From positions 1 through 34,743 of the forward strand of contig JACSRN010000046.1 in the NCBI GenBank assembly GCA_014879735.1: a DNA stretch of 34,743 nucleotides, read 5' to 3'. Numbering within the stretch: the first letter of the stretch is position 1; the number at the start of each line of letters is the position of its first letter. This document shows, piece after piece, positions 18,507 to 25,385 of this stretch. The notes below the pieces were generated by a model. That model had not been told where the DNA came from. It saw nothing but the letters and a program-made list of their open reading frames with translations, and did not search any database. The DNA comes from Paracoccaceae bacterium (GTDB lineage Bacteria > Pseudomonadota > Alphaproteobacteria > Rhodobacterales > Rhodobacteraceae). A program made the translations under genes and the position numbers.

Positions 18507-18971
18507 TCAGGCCAGCCGGGACGGCCGGCCCTTGACCCGCCGGATCGGGATCGAGCTTTCCAGCGAGGCCACGCCGGGCACCTTGGTCAGCCGCCCGGTC
18601 AGGAAACGCTCGAACTCCTCCAGCCCCGAGACGGCAATGCGCAGCAGATAGTCGCGAGTGCCGGTCATCAGCCAGCAATCCACCACCTCTGGATATTGCG
18701 AGATCGCCTTTTCGAAACTGACAAGCCGGTCGTCGATCTGCCGGTCAAGCTTGACCGAGACAAAGACCGAAACGCCGAACCCCATCTTGGCCTCATCCAC
18801 CAGCGCGGCATAGCCGGTGATATAGCCTTCGTCCTGCAACAGGCGCACCCTGCGGGCGCAGGGCGTGGACGACAGGCCGATACGCTCGCTCAGCTCCTGA
18901 TGGGTCAGTCGGCCGTCGCGCTGCAACTCGGCCAGAATGCGGCGGTCGAGGGCGTCAAGCGGTCTGGACAT
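18507..18971 (-). CDS. Lrp/AsnC family transcriptional regulator
   Basis: DNA-binding regulator that senses an amino acid through its RAM domain. The 154 residues have the N-terminal helix-turn-helix LDALDRRILAELQRDGRLTHQELSERIGLSSTPCARRVRLL and a C-terminal alpha/beta RAM domain with the family GTRDYLLRI strand. The ATG at 18971 follows GGAGATC; a longer frame to 19073 would add 34 low-complexity residues and is rejected. Its stop lies six bases from that of the TPP enzyme (convergent). MdeR of P. putida is of the same family and controls gamma-lyase and E1 genes, so a role in sulfur- or branched-amino-acid catabolism is likely but not proven. Confidence 0.92.
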   Translation of the reverse strand: MSRPLDALDRRILAELQRDGRLTHQELSERIGLSSTPCARRVRLLQDEGYITGYAALVDEAKMGFGVSVFVSVKLDRQIDDRLVSFEKAISQYPEVVDCWLMTGTRDYLLRIAVSGLEEFERFLTGRLTKVPGVASLESSIPIRRVKGRPSRLA

Positions 18972-19076
18972 CGGCGTGGATCTCCGGCGGGGTCCGCCCT
19001 CCGGCCGGGCGGCAATGTGGACAGGATCTCGCCGCGGTCCGGGCAGCGACGGGGTTCGTCGGGCGCGCGGCACGCC

Positions 19077-20675
19077 CTACTGCAATGCTGCCGCCACGAC
19101 ACGGGCGGCGTTATATCCCGGAACACCCGTCACCCCACCGCCAGGATGGGCCGATGCGCCGCAGAGAAACAGCCCCGGCACCGGGGTGCGATAATCGGCA
19201 TGGCCCGCCAGCGGGCGACGGAAGAACAACTGGTCCATCGTCAGATCGCCGTGATGCGGGCTGCCGCCGGGCAGGCGGAAGATATTCTCGTAATCGCGGG
19301 GCAGCAGGATTTGGCGGTGCAGCCAGCGCCGGTCGAAATCGGGCGCATGTGCGGCGATGGTGTCCAGCACCCTCCCGAACAGCACCTCGCGCATCGCCGT
19401 GCCCTGATCGCTGCCCGGTCCGGCGGGAACGTGGCCGCCATAGATGCTGACCAGATGCCGGCCCGGCGGGGCAAGGCCCGGGTCGACCACCGTCGGGGTC
19501 TGCACCGTCATGTAGGGGTGGCCGGCGATGCGGCCGGCCTTCATCTCGGCATAGGCGCGCTCGACATAGGCAAGGCTCGGCGCCAGCGTTACCTGCACCG
19601 GATATTCGCCCTCGGGATAGCCCGCCTCGGCCAGTCCGCGAAACGGGATCGGCCGTTCCAGCGCCAGGTGGATCTTGAACGACGTGACCTCACCATGGAT
19701 GCCCGACACGCCGCGGCGATAATCGGCCGGCGCCGCGGCCTCTGGCACGAGATCGGCGAACAGATGCTGCGCGGCCGCGTTCGAGATCACTGCCCGGGCG
19801 CGGATCGCCGTGCCATCGGCAAGCCGCACGCCGGTGGCGCGGCCACCCTCGACGATCACCTCTGCCACCTCGGCGCCGGTCCGCACCGCCATCCCGAAGC
19901 GCGCACCCGAGGCCGCGGCCGCCTCGGCAACCCGCCCCATGCCGCCACGGACCAGCCCGGTGCCGCCCGCCGCATCCGGCCCGTCGCGCATGTGGTTGCG
20001 CAGCAGCAGATAGGCGGTGCCCGGCGTATGGATGGAATTCGACTGCCCCGCCGCCCCGGCCGGGTAGTAGCCAAGGATCACCCGCACTTCCTCGCTTTCG
20101 AACCAGCGCGCGACATAGTCATGGACGCTCATCGACAGCAGGTCGGTCAACTCGTTGAACAGCGGCAGCGCCGCCCGGTTGCGCCAGCCAAAGCCCGCCA
20201 GCCGCAGCAGGGCGCGCGGCCCGGTGGCGGCCGGGTCGAACGGGATTTCCCATAGCATCCGGCGAAAGACGGGCGCCACCCGCGCGAGATGGGCCTGGAA
20301 CCGGGGATAGGCGGCCGCATCCCGGGCCGAGAACCGGGCGAGTTCGGCCTGCAGCCGTGACGGATCCTTCCACAGCACCACTGGCCCGGCCCCCTCGACA
20401 AGATGGACGCCGGGGGTGACGGGCACCACATCATAGCCATGCGCCATAAGGTCGAGGTCGAGGATCACCCGCGGCTGCATCAGCCCCAGCATGTGTGCCG
20501 CGGTGTTCACCCGATAGCCGGGCCAGATCTCCTCGGTCACGCAGGCGCCGCCGAGGATGTCGCGGCGTTCGAGGACCAGGACCTTCCGCCCCGCCCGGGC
20601 AAGATAGGCGCCACAGATCAGCCCGTTGTGCCCACCGCCGATGATGACGGCATCATGAATTCCGCCGTCGCTCAT
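19077..20675 (-). CDS. Phytoene-desaturase-like NAD(P)/FAD-dependent oxidoreductase
   Basis: Flavoprotein of the carotenoid-desaturase/PYROXD2 superfamily. The 532 residues start with the FAD dinucleotide fold AVIIGGGHNGLICGAYLARAG and end with GLFLCGASAHPGGGVTGVPG, the family's C-terminal FAD motif. A mid-region GLVRGGMGRVAEA is typical. No crt genes are nearby, so carotenoid synthesis is unlikely; members of this subgroup near amino-acid genes have no settled reaction. The ATG at 20675 follows GGGAAAGGCGGA; a longer frame to 20780 is rejected. Its 240-bp upstream gap holds an AT-rich promoter with a perfect TATAAT and the shared operator motif. Confidence 0.85.
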   Translation of the reverse strand: MSDGGIHDAVIIGGGHNGLICGAYLARAGRKVLVLERRDILGGACVTEEIWPGYRVNTAAHMLGLMQPRVILDLDLMAHGYDVVPVTPGVHLVEGAGPVVLWKDPSRLQAELARFSARDAAAYPRFQAHLARVAPVFRRMLWEIPFDPAATGPRALLRLAGFGWRNRAALPLFNELTDLLSMSVHDYVARWFESEEVRVILGYYPAGAAGQSNSIHTPGTAYLLLRNHMRDGPDAAGGTGLVRGGMGRVAEAAAASGARFGMAVRTGAEVAEVIVEGGRATGVRLADGTAIRARAVISNAAAQHLFADLVPEAAAPADYRRGVSGIHGEVTSFKIHLALERPIPFRGLAEAGYPEGEYPVQVTLAPSLAYVERAYAEMKAGRIAGHPYMTVQTPTVVDPGLAPPGRHLVSIYGGHVPAGPGSDQGTAMREVLFGRVLDTIAAHAPDFDRRWLHRQILLPRDYENIFRLPGGSPHHGDLTMDQLFFRRPLAGHADYRTPVPGLFLCGASAHPGGGVTGVPGYNAARVVAAALQ

Positions 20676-20837
20676 TCCGCCTTTCCCGCAGGAAGGCCGC
20701 CAGCGCGGAAAGCCCGCGGGGCGATGGCTGCCTGCACCGTCCGAACCCTTCCCCTGCCCGGCAGCTCGGTGCCGCAACACCCCCGGTCACGGCGCGCCGG
20801 GGGGCTCCACCATCGCGAAATCATTCTGATACTCGGC

Positions 20838-20843
20838 ATTATA
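20838..20843 (-). promoter_or_regulatory. Minus-strand -10 box (TATAAT) of the flavoprotein gene
   Basis: A perfect TATAAT on the minus strand lies 163 bases before the flavoprotein start, in an AT-rich island unlike its surroundings. No good -35 lies 16-18 bases upstream, which suggests dependence on an activator. Eight-base direct repeats CATTCTGA (20822-20829 and 20849-20856) flank it. Confidence 0.5.
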
Positions 20844-20859
20844 TTCCACATTCTGAAGA
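20844..20859 (+). promoter_or_regulatory. Operator-like motif site A
   Basis: TTCCACATTCTGAAGA matches the motif shared with sites B, C and D after a one-base gap. It sits just upstream of the minus-strand TATAAT of the flavoprotein gene, where an activator would bind. Confidence 0.45.
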
Positions 20860-20915
20860 AACCGTGCCGCGCCGGTCCGAACCGTTCCGGATCCCGCTTG
20901 GCCCCTGCCCGCGGT

Positions 20916-22118
20916 TCAGAGCGCGTCGAGCGCCTGCTCGATATCGGCGAGGATGTCATCGGTGGTTTCCAGTCCGACCGACAGCCGCAACAACCCGTCG
21001 GTGATACCGTTCTTCGCGCGGTCCTCGGGGCTGACAACGGCATGGGTCATGCTGGCAGGGTGCTGGACCAGCGTCTCGGTGTCACCAAGGCTGACGGCCC
21101 GCGTCACCAGCGCCAGCCGGTTCATGAAATCCACGCCGCTGTCGAGCCCGCCGTCAAGTTCGAAGGACACCAGCCCGCCCGGCAGCGCCATCTGCCGCCG
21201 CGCCAGATCGTGCTGCGGAAAGCTCTCGAGACCGGGATAGGCCACCGAGGCAACCTTGCGATGCCCCTCCAGCAGCCGCGCAACCGCCAGGGCCGAGGCA
21301 CAATGCCGCTCCATCCGCAATTCCAGCGTCTTCAGCCCGCGCATCAGCAGGAAGACATTGAATGGCGACAGGGTCGCACCCGTCATCCAGCGCAACCCGG
21401 TGGAGCGGATCCGGCCCAGATCCTCGGCCCGGCCGACCACGATGCCGCCAAGAATGTCACCGTGCCCGCCCAGATATTTCGTCGCGGAATGCACCACGAT
21501 GTCGGCGCCCTGCTCCAGCGGCCGCTGCAACACCGGGGTCGCAAAGGTGTTGTCGACCACCACCTGCGCCCCCGCCGCCCGCGCCAGCGCCGAAACCGCC
21601 GCAATGTCGATCACCCGCAGGTTGGGGTTCGCCGGGGTTTCGAAGAACACCACCCGCGCGCCGTCCTTCAGCGCGCCGGCCAGCGCCTCGGCATCGCAGA
21701 AATCGACAACTTTCACGATGATGCCGAACCGTGGCAACGCCTGGGTGAAATAGGCGTAGGTATTGCCGTAGATCGTGTGGTCGATCACCGCGACATCGCC
21801 GGCCGACAACAGCGTCATCATCGTGGCGGAGATCGCGGCCATGCCCGATCCGGCGGCCATCCCCGCCTCGCCGCCCTCAAGGCTTGCCATCCGCTCTTCC
21901 AGGATGGTCTGGCCCGGGTTTCTGGTGCGCCCATAGATATAGCCCGCACGTTCGCCGCGGAACATCTCGGACCCTGCCTCGGCAGTTTCGAAGGCGAAGG
22001 TCGAGGTCATGTAGATCGGCGGCGTCAGCGCCCCCATGGCCGAGGCCGGATCATAGCCGAGGTGGATGGCGCGGGTCGAGAAACCCTGGGGGCGGTTCGG
22101 TCGCAGGGGGGTCTTCAT
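20916..22118 (-). CDS. Methionine gamma-lyase family PLP enzyme (Cys/Met metabolism)
   Basis: Trans-sulfuration-type PLP lyase, 400 residues, closely similar throughout to P. putida methionine gamma-lyase as I recall it, with a constant +3 numbering offset. Visible residues are Tyr62/Arg64 (phosphate binding), Tyr117 (stacks on PLP), PLP-Lys214 in SATKYLGGH, and SLGDTETLVQHPASMTH. The MGL hallmark Cys116 is Asn119 here (YGNT), and the substrate-pocket Lys240-Asp241 pair is Arg243-Trp244. Methionine may therefore not be the natural substrate; homocysteine, cysteine conjugates or O-acylhomoserine are alternatives. The ATG at 22118 follows AAAGGACAGG. It diverges from iclR across a 339-bp regulatory region. 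Confidence 0.85.
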   Translation of the reverse strand: MKTPLRPNRPQGFSTRAIHLGYDPASAMGALTPPIYMTSTFAFETAEAGSEMFRGERAGYIYGRTRNPGQTILEERMASLEGGEAGMAAGSGMAAISATMMTLLSAGDVAVIDHTIYGNTYAYFTQALPRFGIIVKVVDFCDAEALAGALKDGARVVFFETPANPNLRVIDIAAVSALARAAGAQVVVDNTFATPVLQRPLEQGADIVVHSATKYLGGHGDILGGIVVGRAEDLGRIRSTGLRWMTGATLSPFNVFLLMRGLKTLELRMERHCASALAVARLLEGHRKVASVAYPGLESFPQHDLARRQMALPGGLVSFELDGGLDSGVDFMNRLALVTRAVSLGDTETLVQHPASMTHAVVSPEDRAKNGITDGLLRLSVGLETTDDILADIEQALDAL

Positions 22119-22263
22119 GACCTGTCCTTTCGTCGCTGGTTGTCGCGCGCGCAAGCCGGGACGCGCCCTGTGCGGCCGGCGGCAGAGGCGGCCAGCCGGG
22201 GCAGGACATGGCGCCGGATCGTCGGCCGTCGGCCACATCCCCCAGGGGGAAACTGCTGGCGAT

Positions 22264-22292
22264 ATCTATCACTCACCAGGCAAATGTGTCAA
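22264..22292 (-). promoter_or_regulatory. Candidate promoter of the gamma-lyase gene
   Basis: A perfect -35 TTGACA on the minus strand (22292-22287) is followed after 17 bases by ATAGAT (22269-22264). Transcripts would have a leader of about 140 nt. Operator-like site B lies directly upstream of the -35. Confidence 0.45.
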
Positions 22293-22306
22293 TATGCAGG
22301 ATTGTA

Positions 22307-22323
22307 TTTCAGTATTCAGAACT
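22307..22323 (+). promoter_or_regulatory. Operator-like motif site B
   Basis: TTTCAGTATTCAGAACT shares 14 of 17 bases with site D and 13 of 17 with site C. It lies between the likely -35 and -10 of iclR and upstream of the lyase -35, which suits an autoregulated divergent operator. The core has short dyad arms AGT/ACT around ATTCAGA. Confidence 0.55.
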
Positions 22324-22382
22324 ATATGAAAGATATGCCAAGTCGAACTCCGGGGCCGCGGCAGTATCTGCCCCATCGGAAT

Positions 22383-22399
22383 TTCGCGTATTGGAACAG
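22383..22399 (+). promoter_or_regulatory. Possible second, weaker operator copy before iclR
   Basis: TTTCGCGTATTGGAACA resembles the motif (TTTC, TATT, GGAAC) with shifted spacing, 59 bases before the iclR ATG. It is only a partial match. Confidence 0.25.
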
Positions 22400-22457
22400 A
22401 ACGTCATCTCAACTGCCCAGCGGCACATCGGCCGCGGGCTGATCGCCAGGAAAGCGC

Positions 22458-23303
22458 ATGGAAACGACGGTCGTCAAAGGGTTCAAGGTGCTGGAAAATC
22501 TGGTGGCAAGCCAGGGGTCGCTGTCGCTGACCGAAATCGCCAGCCAATGCGGCATCTCCAAGAGCAACGCGCACCGCCTGCTCGGCACGCTTGAGGCCTG
22601 CGGCTATGTCCGCCGCGCCACGGATTCGCGCAACTACGAGTTGACGTTGCGCATCTGGGAAATGGGCCAGCGGGTCTATTCGCTGGTCGACCTGCGCACC
22701 GTGGCCGTCCCCCATCTGCGGGCGCTGGCGGCAGAGACCGAGGAGACCGTCCATCTCTCCGTGCTCGACAACAACGGCGTGCTCTATCTCGACAAGGTCG
22801 ACAGCATCCATGCGGTGCGGACCTATGTGAACGTGGGCGACCGCGCGCCCGCCTATTGCTCGGCCACCGGAAAGGCGATGCTGGCCTTCTCGCCCGACCA
22901 TGTGGTCGAGGCGGTCGGCGCCACGATCGAGCCGATTACCCCGCTGACTGTGCGCTCGGCCGCGGAACTGCGGGCGCATCTGGATCTGATCCGCGAACGC
23001 GGCTTTGCGCGGACCGGCGGCGAATGGCGGCCGGGCGTGCTGGGCTTTGCCGCCCCGATCAAAAGCCCGTCGGGCCGCCTGCTGGGTGCAATCGGCGTCG
23101 CAGGCCCCGAAGAACGCATGCGCCAGAGCGAGGAGGCGCTGTTCGTCGCCGCGCTGTTCCGCGCCGTCGAGCGGATCGAGCGGGATCTCGGTTTCAGCGC
23201 CGAAACCGCCACCGCCGGCGATGCCGCCCCTCCCCGCAAGGCCCCGGGTCGCGGCGGTGCCGCCGCGGGCAAGCGCGGCGCCCAGGGCGGACCACCCGGC
23301 TGA
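22458..23303 (+). CDS. IclR family transcriptional regulator
   Basis: DNA-binding regulator of 281 residues. The N-terminal winged helix-turn-helix (about 5-65) includes LTEIASQCGISKSNAHRLLGTLEACGYV, and the effector-binding IclR domain follows with YCSATGKAMLAF and a late GVLGFAAPIKSPSGRLLGAIGVAGP. The last 35 residues form an Ala/Gly/Pro-rich basic tail beyond the usual family end (about 250), probably disordered. The ATG follows AGGAAAGCGC. It diverges from the gamma-lyase gene. It is the best local candidate to bind the motif at sites A-D, since no other local-type regulator sits among those promoters, but this is inference. Confidence 0.93.
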   Translation: METTVVKGFKVLENLVASQGSLSLTEIASQCGISKSNAHRLLGTLEACGYVRRATDSRNYELTLRIWEMGQRVYSLVDLRTVAVPHLRALAAETEETVHLSVLDNNGVLYLDKVDSIHAVRTYVNVGDRAPAYCSATGKAMLAFSPDHVVEAVGATIEPITPLTVRSAAELRAHLDLIRERGFARTGGEWRPGVLGFAAPIKSPSGRLLGAIGVAGPEERMRQSEEALFVAALFRAVERIERDLGFSAETATAGDAAPPRKAPGRGGAAAGKRGAQGGPPG

Positions 23304-23479
23304 CCACCCGTCCCGGTGCCGTTGCGACCCCATCGCCCGCGCCGGTCGGACAGCCTGGCCGAACAGCCTGGGGGCGACGCGCTGGCGCTGGCCGATCTGC
23401 AGCTTCACAGCCCGGCCGGGCCGGCGCAGGGCATCACCGCCGCAGCGGCCGCAGGCCCCATCCCGTCTGATCCCGCCAG

Positions 23480-23515
23480 AAAAAAACCGGGGCACGCACG
23501 GAGGTGCGGCCCCGG
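23480..23515 (-). terminator. Strong minus-strand intrinsic terminator
   Basis: Arms CCGGGGC (23487-23493) and GCCCCGG (23509-23515), and inner arms CGCAC and GTGCG around a GGAG loop, give 12 pairs with one bulged A. On the minus strand this is followed by seven T residues (complement of 23480-23486). It is the clearest intrinsic terminator in the window and shows that something on the minus strand to its right is transcribed. Confidence 0.85.
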
Positions 23516-23521
23516 AAGGTG

Positions 23522-23761
23522 TCAGCCAGGGAGTCGGCCAACAGAAACCTGGTCGGCGCGGGCTTGCGTCCGACCCCGACATGGCATGCAGGATCCGGCC
23601 CGGGCAGCCACAGCCGGCGAAACACCGAACGACCGGATACAAAACAACGCGCCCGCCAGACCGAAGAAACCGATGCAGGCCAGGCGGCCACCGAACCAGT
23701 CGGCCATCGCCTGCATTTGCGCCGTCTTCACGGCCTTGTGGCGGCGGATGAACGGCGTCAT
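23522..23761 (-). CDS. Possible small membrane protein or sRNA locus, not recognised
   Basis: A 79-codon frame ends six bases before the strong terminator at 23515. Its N-terminal part is basic and followed by one hydrophobic stretch (CIGFFGLAGALFCIRSFGV), so a single-pass membrane peptide is conceivable; the C-terminal third looks like unselected GC-rich sequence. No good ribosome site precedes the ATG at 23761. An internal ATG (MADWFGG) is an alternative start. A 15-codon frame (23807-23760) upstream overlaps the start in an ATGA. AT-rich site C and a perfect TTGACA lie just upstream. A regulatory RNA of about 300 nt using the same promoter and terminator is an equal possibility. Confidence 0.35.
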   Translation of the reverse strand: MTPFIRRHKAVKTAQMQAMADWFGGRLACIGFFGLAGALFCIRSFGVSPAVAARAGSCMPCRGRTQARADQVSVGRLPG

Positions 23762-23807
23762 GCGGTCGCAATTTCTGCGTCAAAAGGGTGCATACACTTT
23801 GCCATAG

Positions 23808-23813
23808 TGTCAA
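23808..23813 (-). promoter_or_regulatory. Minus-strand -35 box TTGACA near site C
   Basis: A perfect TTGACA lies at the same spacing from site C as the lyase -35 lies from site B. No convincing -10 follows at 16-18 bases. The conserved layout suggests a promoter for the minus-strand transcript ending at 23480. Confidence 0.4.
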
Positions 23814-23814
23814 G

Positions 23815-23832
23815 ATATATAATTATATCTCA
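23815..23832. promoter_or_regulatory. AT-only inverted repeat with -10-like TATAAT boxes
   Basis: Arms AGATATA and TATATCT are separated by TAAT, beginning at 23813. TATAAT occurs on the plus strand at 23818-23823 and on the minus strand at 23827-23822. This could be a plus-strand -10 for the RTX gene, giving a leader of about 380 nt. Confidence 0.35.
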
Positions 23833-23844
23833 TTATTTGGAACT
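23828..23844 (+). promoter_or_regulatory. Operator-like motif site C
   Basis: TCTCATTATTTGGAACT aligns with site B; over the 25 bases 23822-23846 versus 22301-22325 the two agree at 20 positions. With a GTGTCAA at identical distance on the left, 40-bp blocks 23807-23846 and 22286-22325 can be aligned without gaps. Confidence 0.5.
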
Positions 23845-24210
23845 ATTTATACCAGATCGCATGGCTCACCACAGCCGCCGGGGCATCGGCATCCGGCCAC
23901 CATCCGCCGGGCACCCGGCCCCGCAGCCGCGGATTCCGGCATCTGCGACGGCGCGAAATTCGGCTCGCGAACGGCCGGGCGGACCGGCCTGTGCACTGCG
24001 GTGCCAGAACCGCTGCGGCGTCTTTCGCCAACCTGCCGCAACGCCCGGATCGCGCCGCCGGCCGGCAAAGCGCGGACCCTCCGATAGTCCCTTGTCAGAA
24101 CCTTTCCGTCGTCTATCATTTGCCCACGATTCAGCATTCCTGCGGCTCTGCTCCGCGCCCGGCGCAGATGTGAAGTTTCAACGCATTCCTTACATTTCAG
24201 GGAGCTTGCC

Positions 24211-25170
24211 GTGCAGATACTGACCGAAATTTCCGGTGTTTCGCCTGGCTTTTCCGTGACGCGCAGCGGCAGTTCGGTCCAGATCGAACTCAGCTACGGT
24301 CTTAGCGGCTATGTCGATGAAGAGACCCAGTTGTACATCTATCAGGGCGACGCCTATTGCGAGTTGGGCAGCGCCTATGACTATACCTCCCACAGCGGCG
24401 CATCGGACCGGGTGATGTCGCTGAACTTCATCACCGGCCTGACCGCGGGCCAGGTCAGCACCGGCCAGTTCACGGTTCGCGACTATTATTACTGGGCAGA
24501 GATCGAACAGGCGTTCAGCCTTGTCCTTTTCGACACCGCCGCCGATCACACCGGAACGGACGTCATGGGGATTGTCTTCGGATCCGCCGAGGACGACCGG
24601 ATCAATGGCGGCGGCGCGCGTGACTTCATCGAGGGCGGCAACGGCGCGGACATGATCGCGGGCGGCGGCGACGACGACTGGATCGGCGGCGACGAGGGCA
24701 ATGACACGCTGGCCGGCGATGCCGGCAATGACATCATGTTCGGCGGCGGCGGCCGGGACCAGATGGCGGGTGGATCGGGCCGGGATCAGTTGACCGGCGC
24801 CGGCGGCAGCGACAGCCTGTCGGGCGGCGATGGCAACGACATGCTGAACGGTGGCTGGGGCTTTGACAGATCAATCGGCGGGGCGGGCGCGGATGCCTTC
24901 TTCCATCTCGGCGTCAGAGGCCACGGATCGGACTGGATCGAGGATTTCGCATCCGAAGATGGCGACGTTCTGCTGTTCGGCGTGACCTCTGCCACCGGAG
25001 ACGATTTCCAGGTGAACTACGCCACCACCCCCGGCGCCGGTGCGGACGACGTGGCCGAGGCCTTCGTCATCTATCGGCCGACCTGGCAGATCCTCTGGGC
25101 CCTGGTCGATGGCGCCGGGCAGGAGCAGATCCATGTCAGGATCGACGGGCAGGACTACGCCTTGCTGTAA
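24211..25170 (+). CDS. RTX hemolysin-type calcium-binding repeat protein
   Basis: Probable secreted protein of 319 residues. An unrecognised N-terminal domain (1-115, rich in Tyr, Ser and Gly) precedes about ten glycine-rich nonapeptides of the GGxGxDxLx type (about 120-225). These form a Ca-binding parallel beta-roll when exported into calcium. A C-terminal serralysin-like segment (ADAFFHLGVRGHGSDWIEDF) and a hydrophobic tail ending in YALL would be the uncleaved type-I secretion signal. There is no Sec signal peptide. The start is GTG, with AGGGAG six bases upstream and no in-frame ATG before it. No type-I transporter genes are in the window. No catalytic motif was seen, so no function is assigned. 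Confidence 0.88.
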   Translation: MQILTEISGVSPGFSVTRSGSSVQIELSYGLSGYVDEETQLYIYQGDAYCELGSAYDYTSHSGASDRVMSLNFITGLTAGQVSTGQFTVRDYYYWAEIEQAFSLVLFDTAADHTGTDVMGIVFGSAEDDRINGGGARDFIEGGNGADMIAGGGDDDWIGGDEGNDTLAGDAGNDIMFGGGGRDQMAGGSGRDQLTGAGGSDSLSGGDGNDMLNGGWGFDRSIGGAGADAFFHLGVRGHGSDWIEDFASEDGDVLLFGVTSATGDDFQVNYATTPGAGADDVAEAFVIYRPTWQILWALVDGAGQEQIHVRIDGQDYALL

Positions 25171-25195
25171 CCCCGCGAACCCCGCGGGCCCCGCG
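25171..25195 (+). repeat. Three CCCCGCG repeats at 9-bp period after the RTX stop codon
   Basis: CCCCGCG occurs at 25171-25177, 25180-25186 and 25189-25195. It lies directly after the RTX stop codon in the convergent gap. It shows no clear terminator fold. Confidence 0.6.
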
Positions 25196-25385
25196 CGACC
25201 GGGCGGCAGCCCCCGGGCCCCGATGCATGGCCCGATCCCGGCATTGCAACGGTCGGCGCAATAGCTACCGGCGAGGCGGGAGACTGCGCCACGCCCGCGG
25301 CGGCGCTGTCCCGATGCGGCTTTGCCGCTGCGCCACCGCCGCGCGGCCGGGCCGGTTTGCGACAGGCGCGCGGCAGCGCACCCGG

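Larger units (their letters stand above)
22119..22457. other. Divergent regulatory region between the gamma-lyase gene and iclR
   Basis: The 339-bp gap has no gene. Its centre (about 22260-22400) is strongly AT-rich against a GC-rich background. It holds a minus-strand promoter for the lyase, a plausible plus-strand iclR promoter (TTGTAT at 22302, TATGAA at 22325, 17-base spacing), operator-like site B between those boxes, and a weaker second copy near 22383-22399. Confidence 0.6.
23304..24210. other. 907-bp region with no firm gene between iclR and the RTX gene
   Basis: From left to right it holds about 175 bp of GC-rich sequence after iclR, then a minus-strand terminator (23480-23515), then a possible small minus-strand gene (23522-23761). 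Next comes an AT-rich promoter island (about 23765-23860), and last about 350 bp of GC-rich sequence that would be the leader of the RTX gene. Open frames in the leader lack ribosome sites and family features. Confidence 0.5.

Noticed and set aside
22286-23846. The B and C repeats as transposon ends or attachment sites around iclR
   Set aside because: They are in direct orientation with internal divergence, contain promoter boxes, and no transposase or integrase is nearby; promoter-operator duplication explains them better.
23861-24223. Plus-strand frame starting ATGGCTCACCAC just after the AT-rich island
   Set aside because: No ribosome site, Arg/Pro-rich low-complexity product, and it runs into the RTX start in another frame; more likely leader sequence.
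24580-24900. DNA tandem-repeat array or CRISPR-like pattern
   Set aside because: The periodicity comes from RTX nonapeptide coding; units differ in sequence and there are no spacers.
25171-25195. CCCCGCG triplets as a regulatory array
   Set aside because: Only three short GC copies after a stop codon in GC-rich DNA; no further copies or symmetry suggest function.
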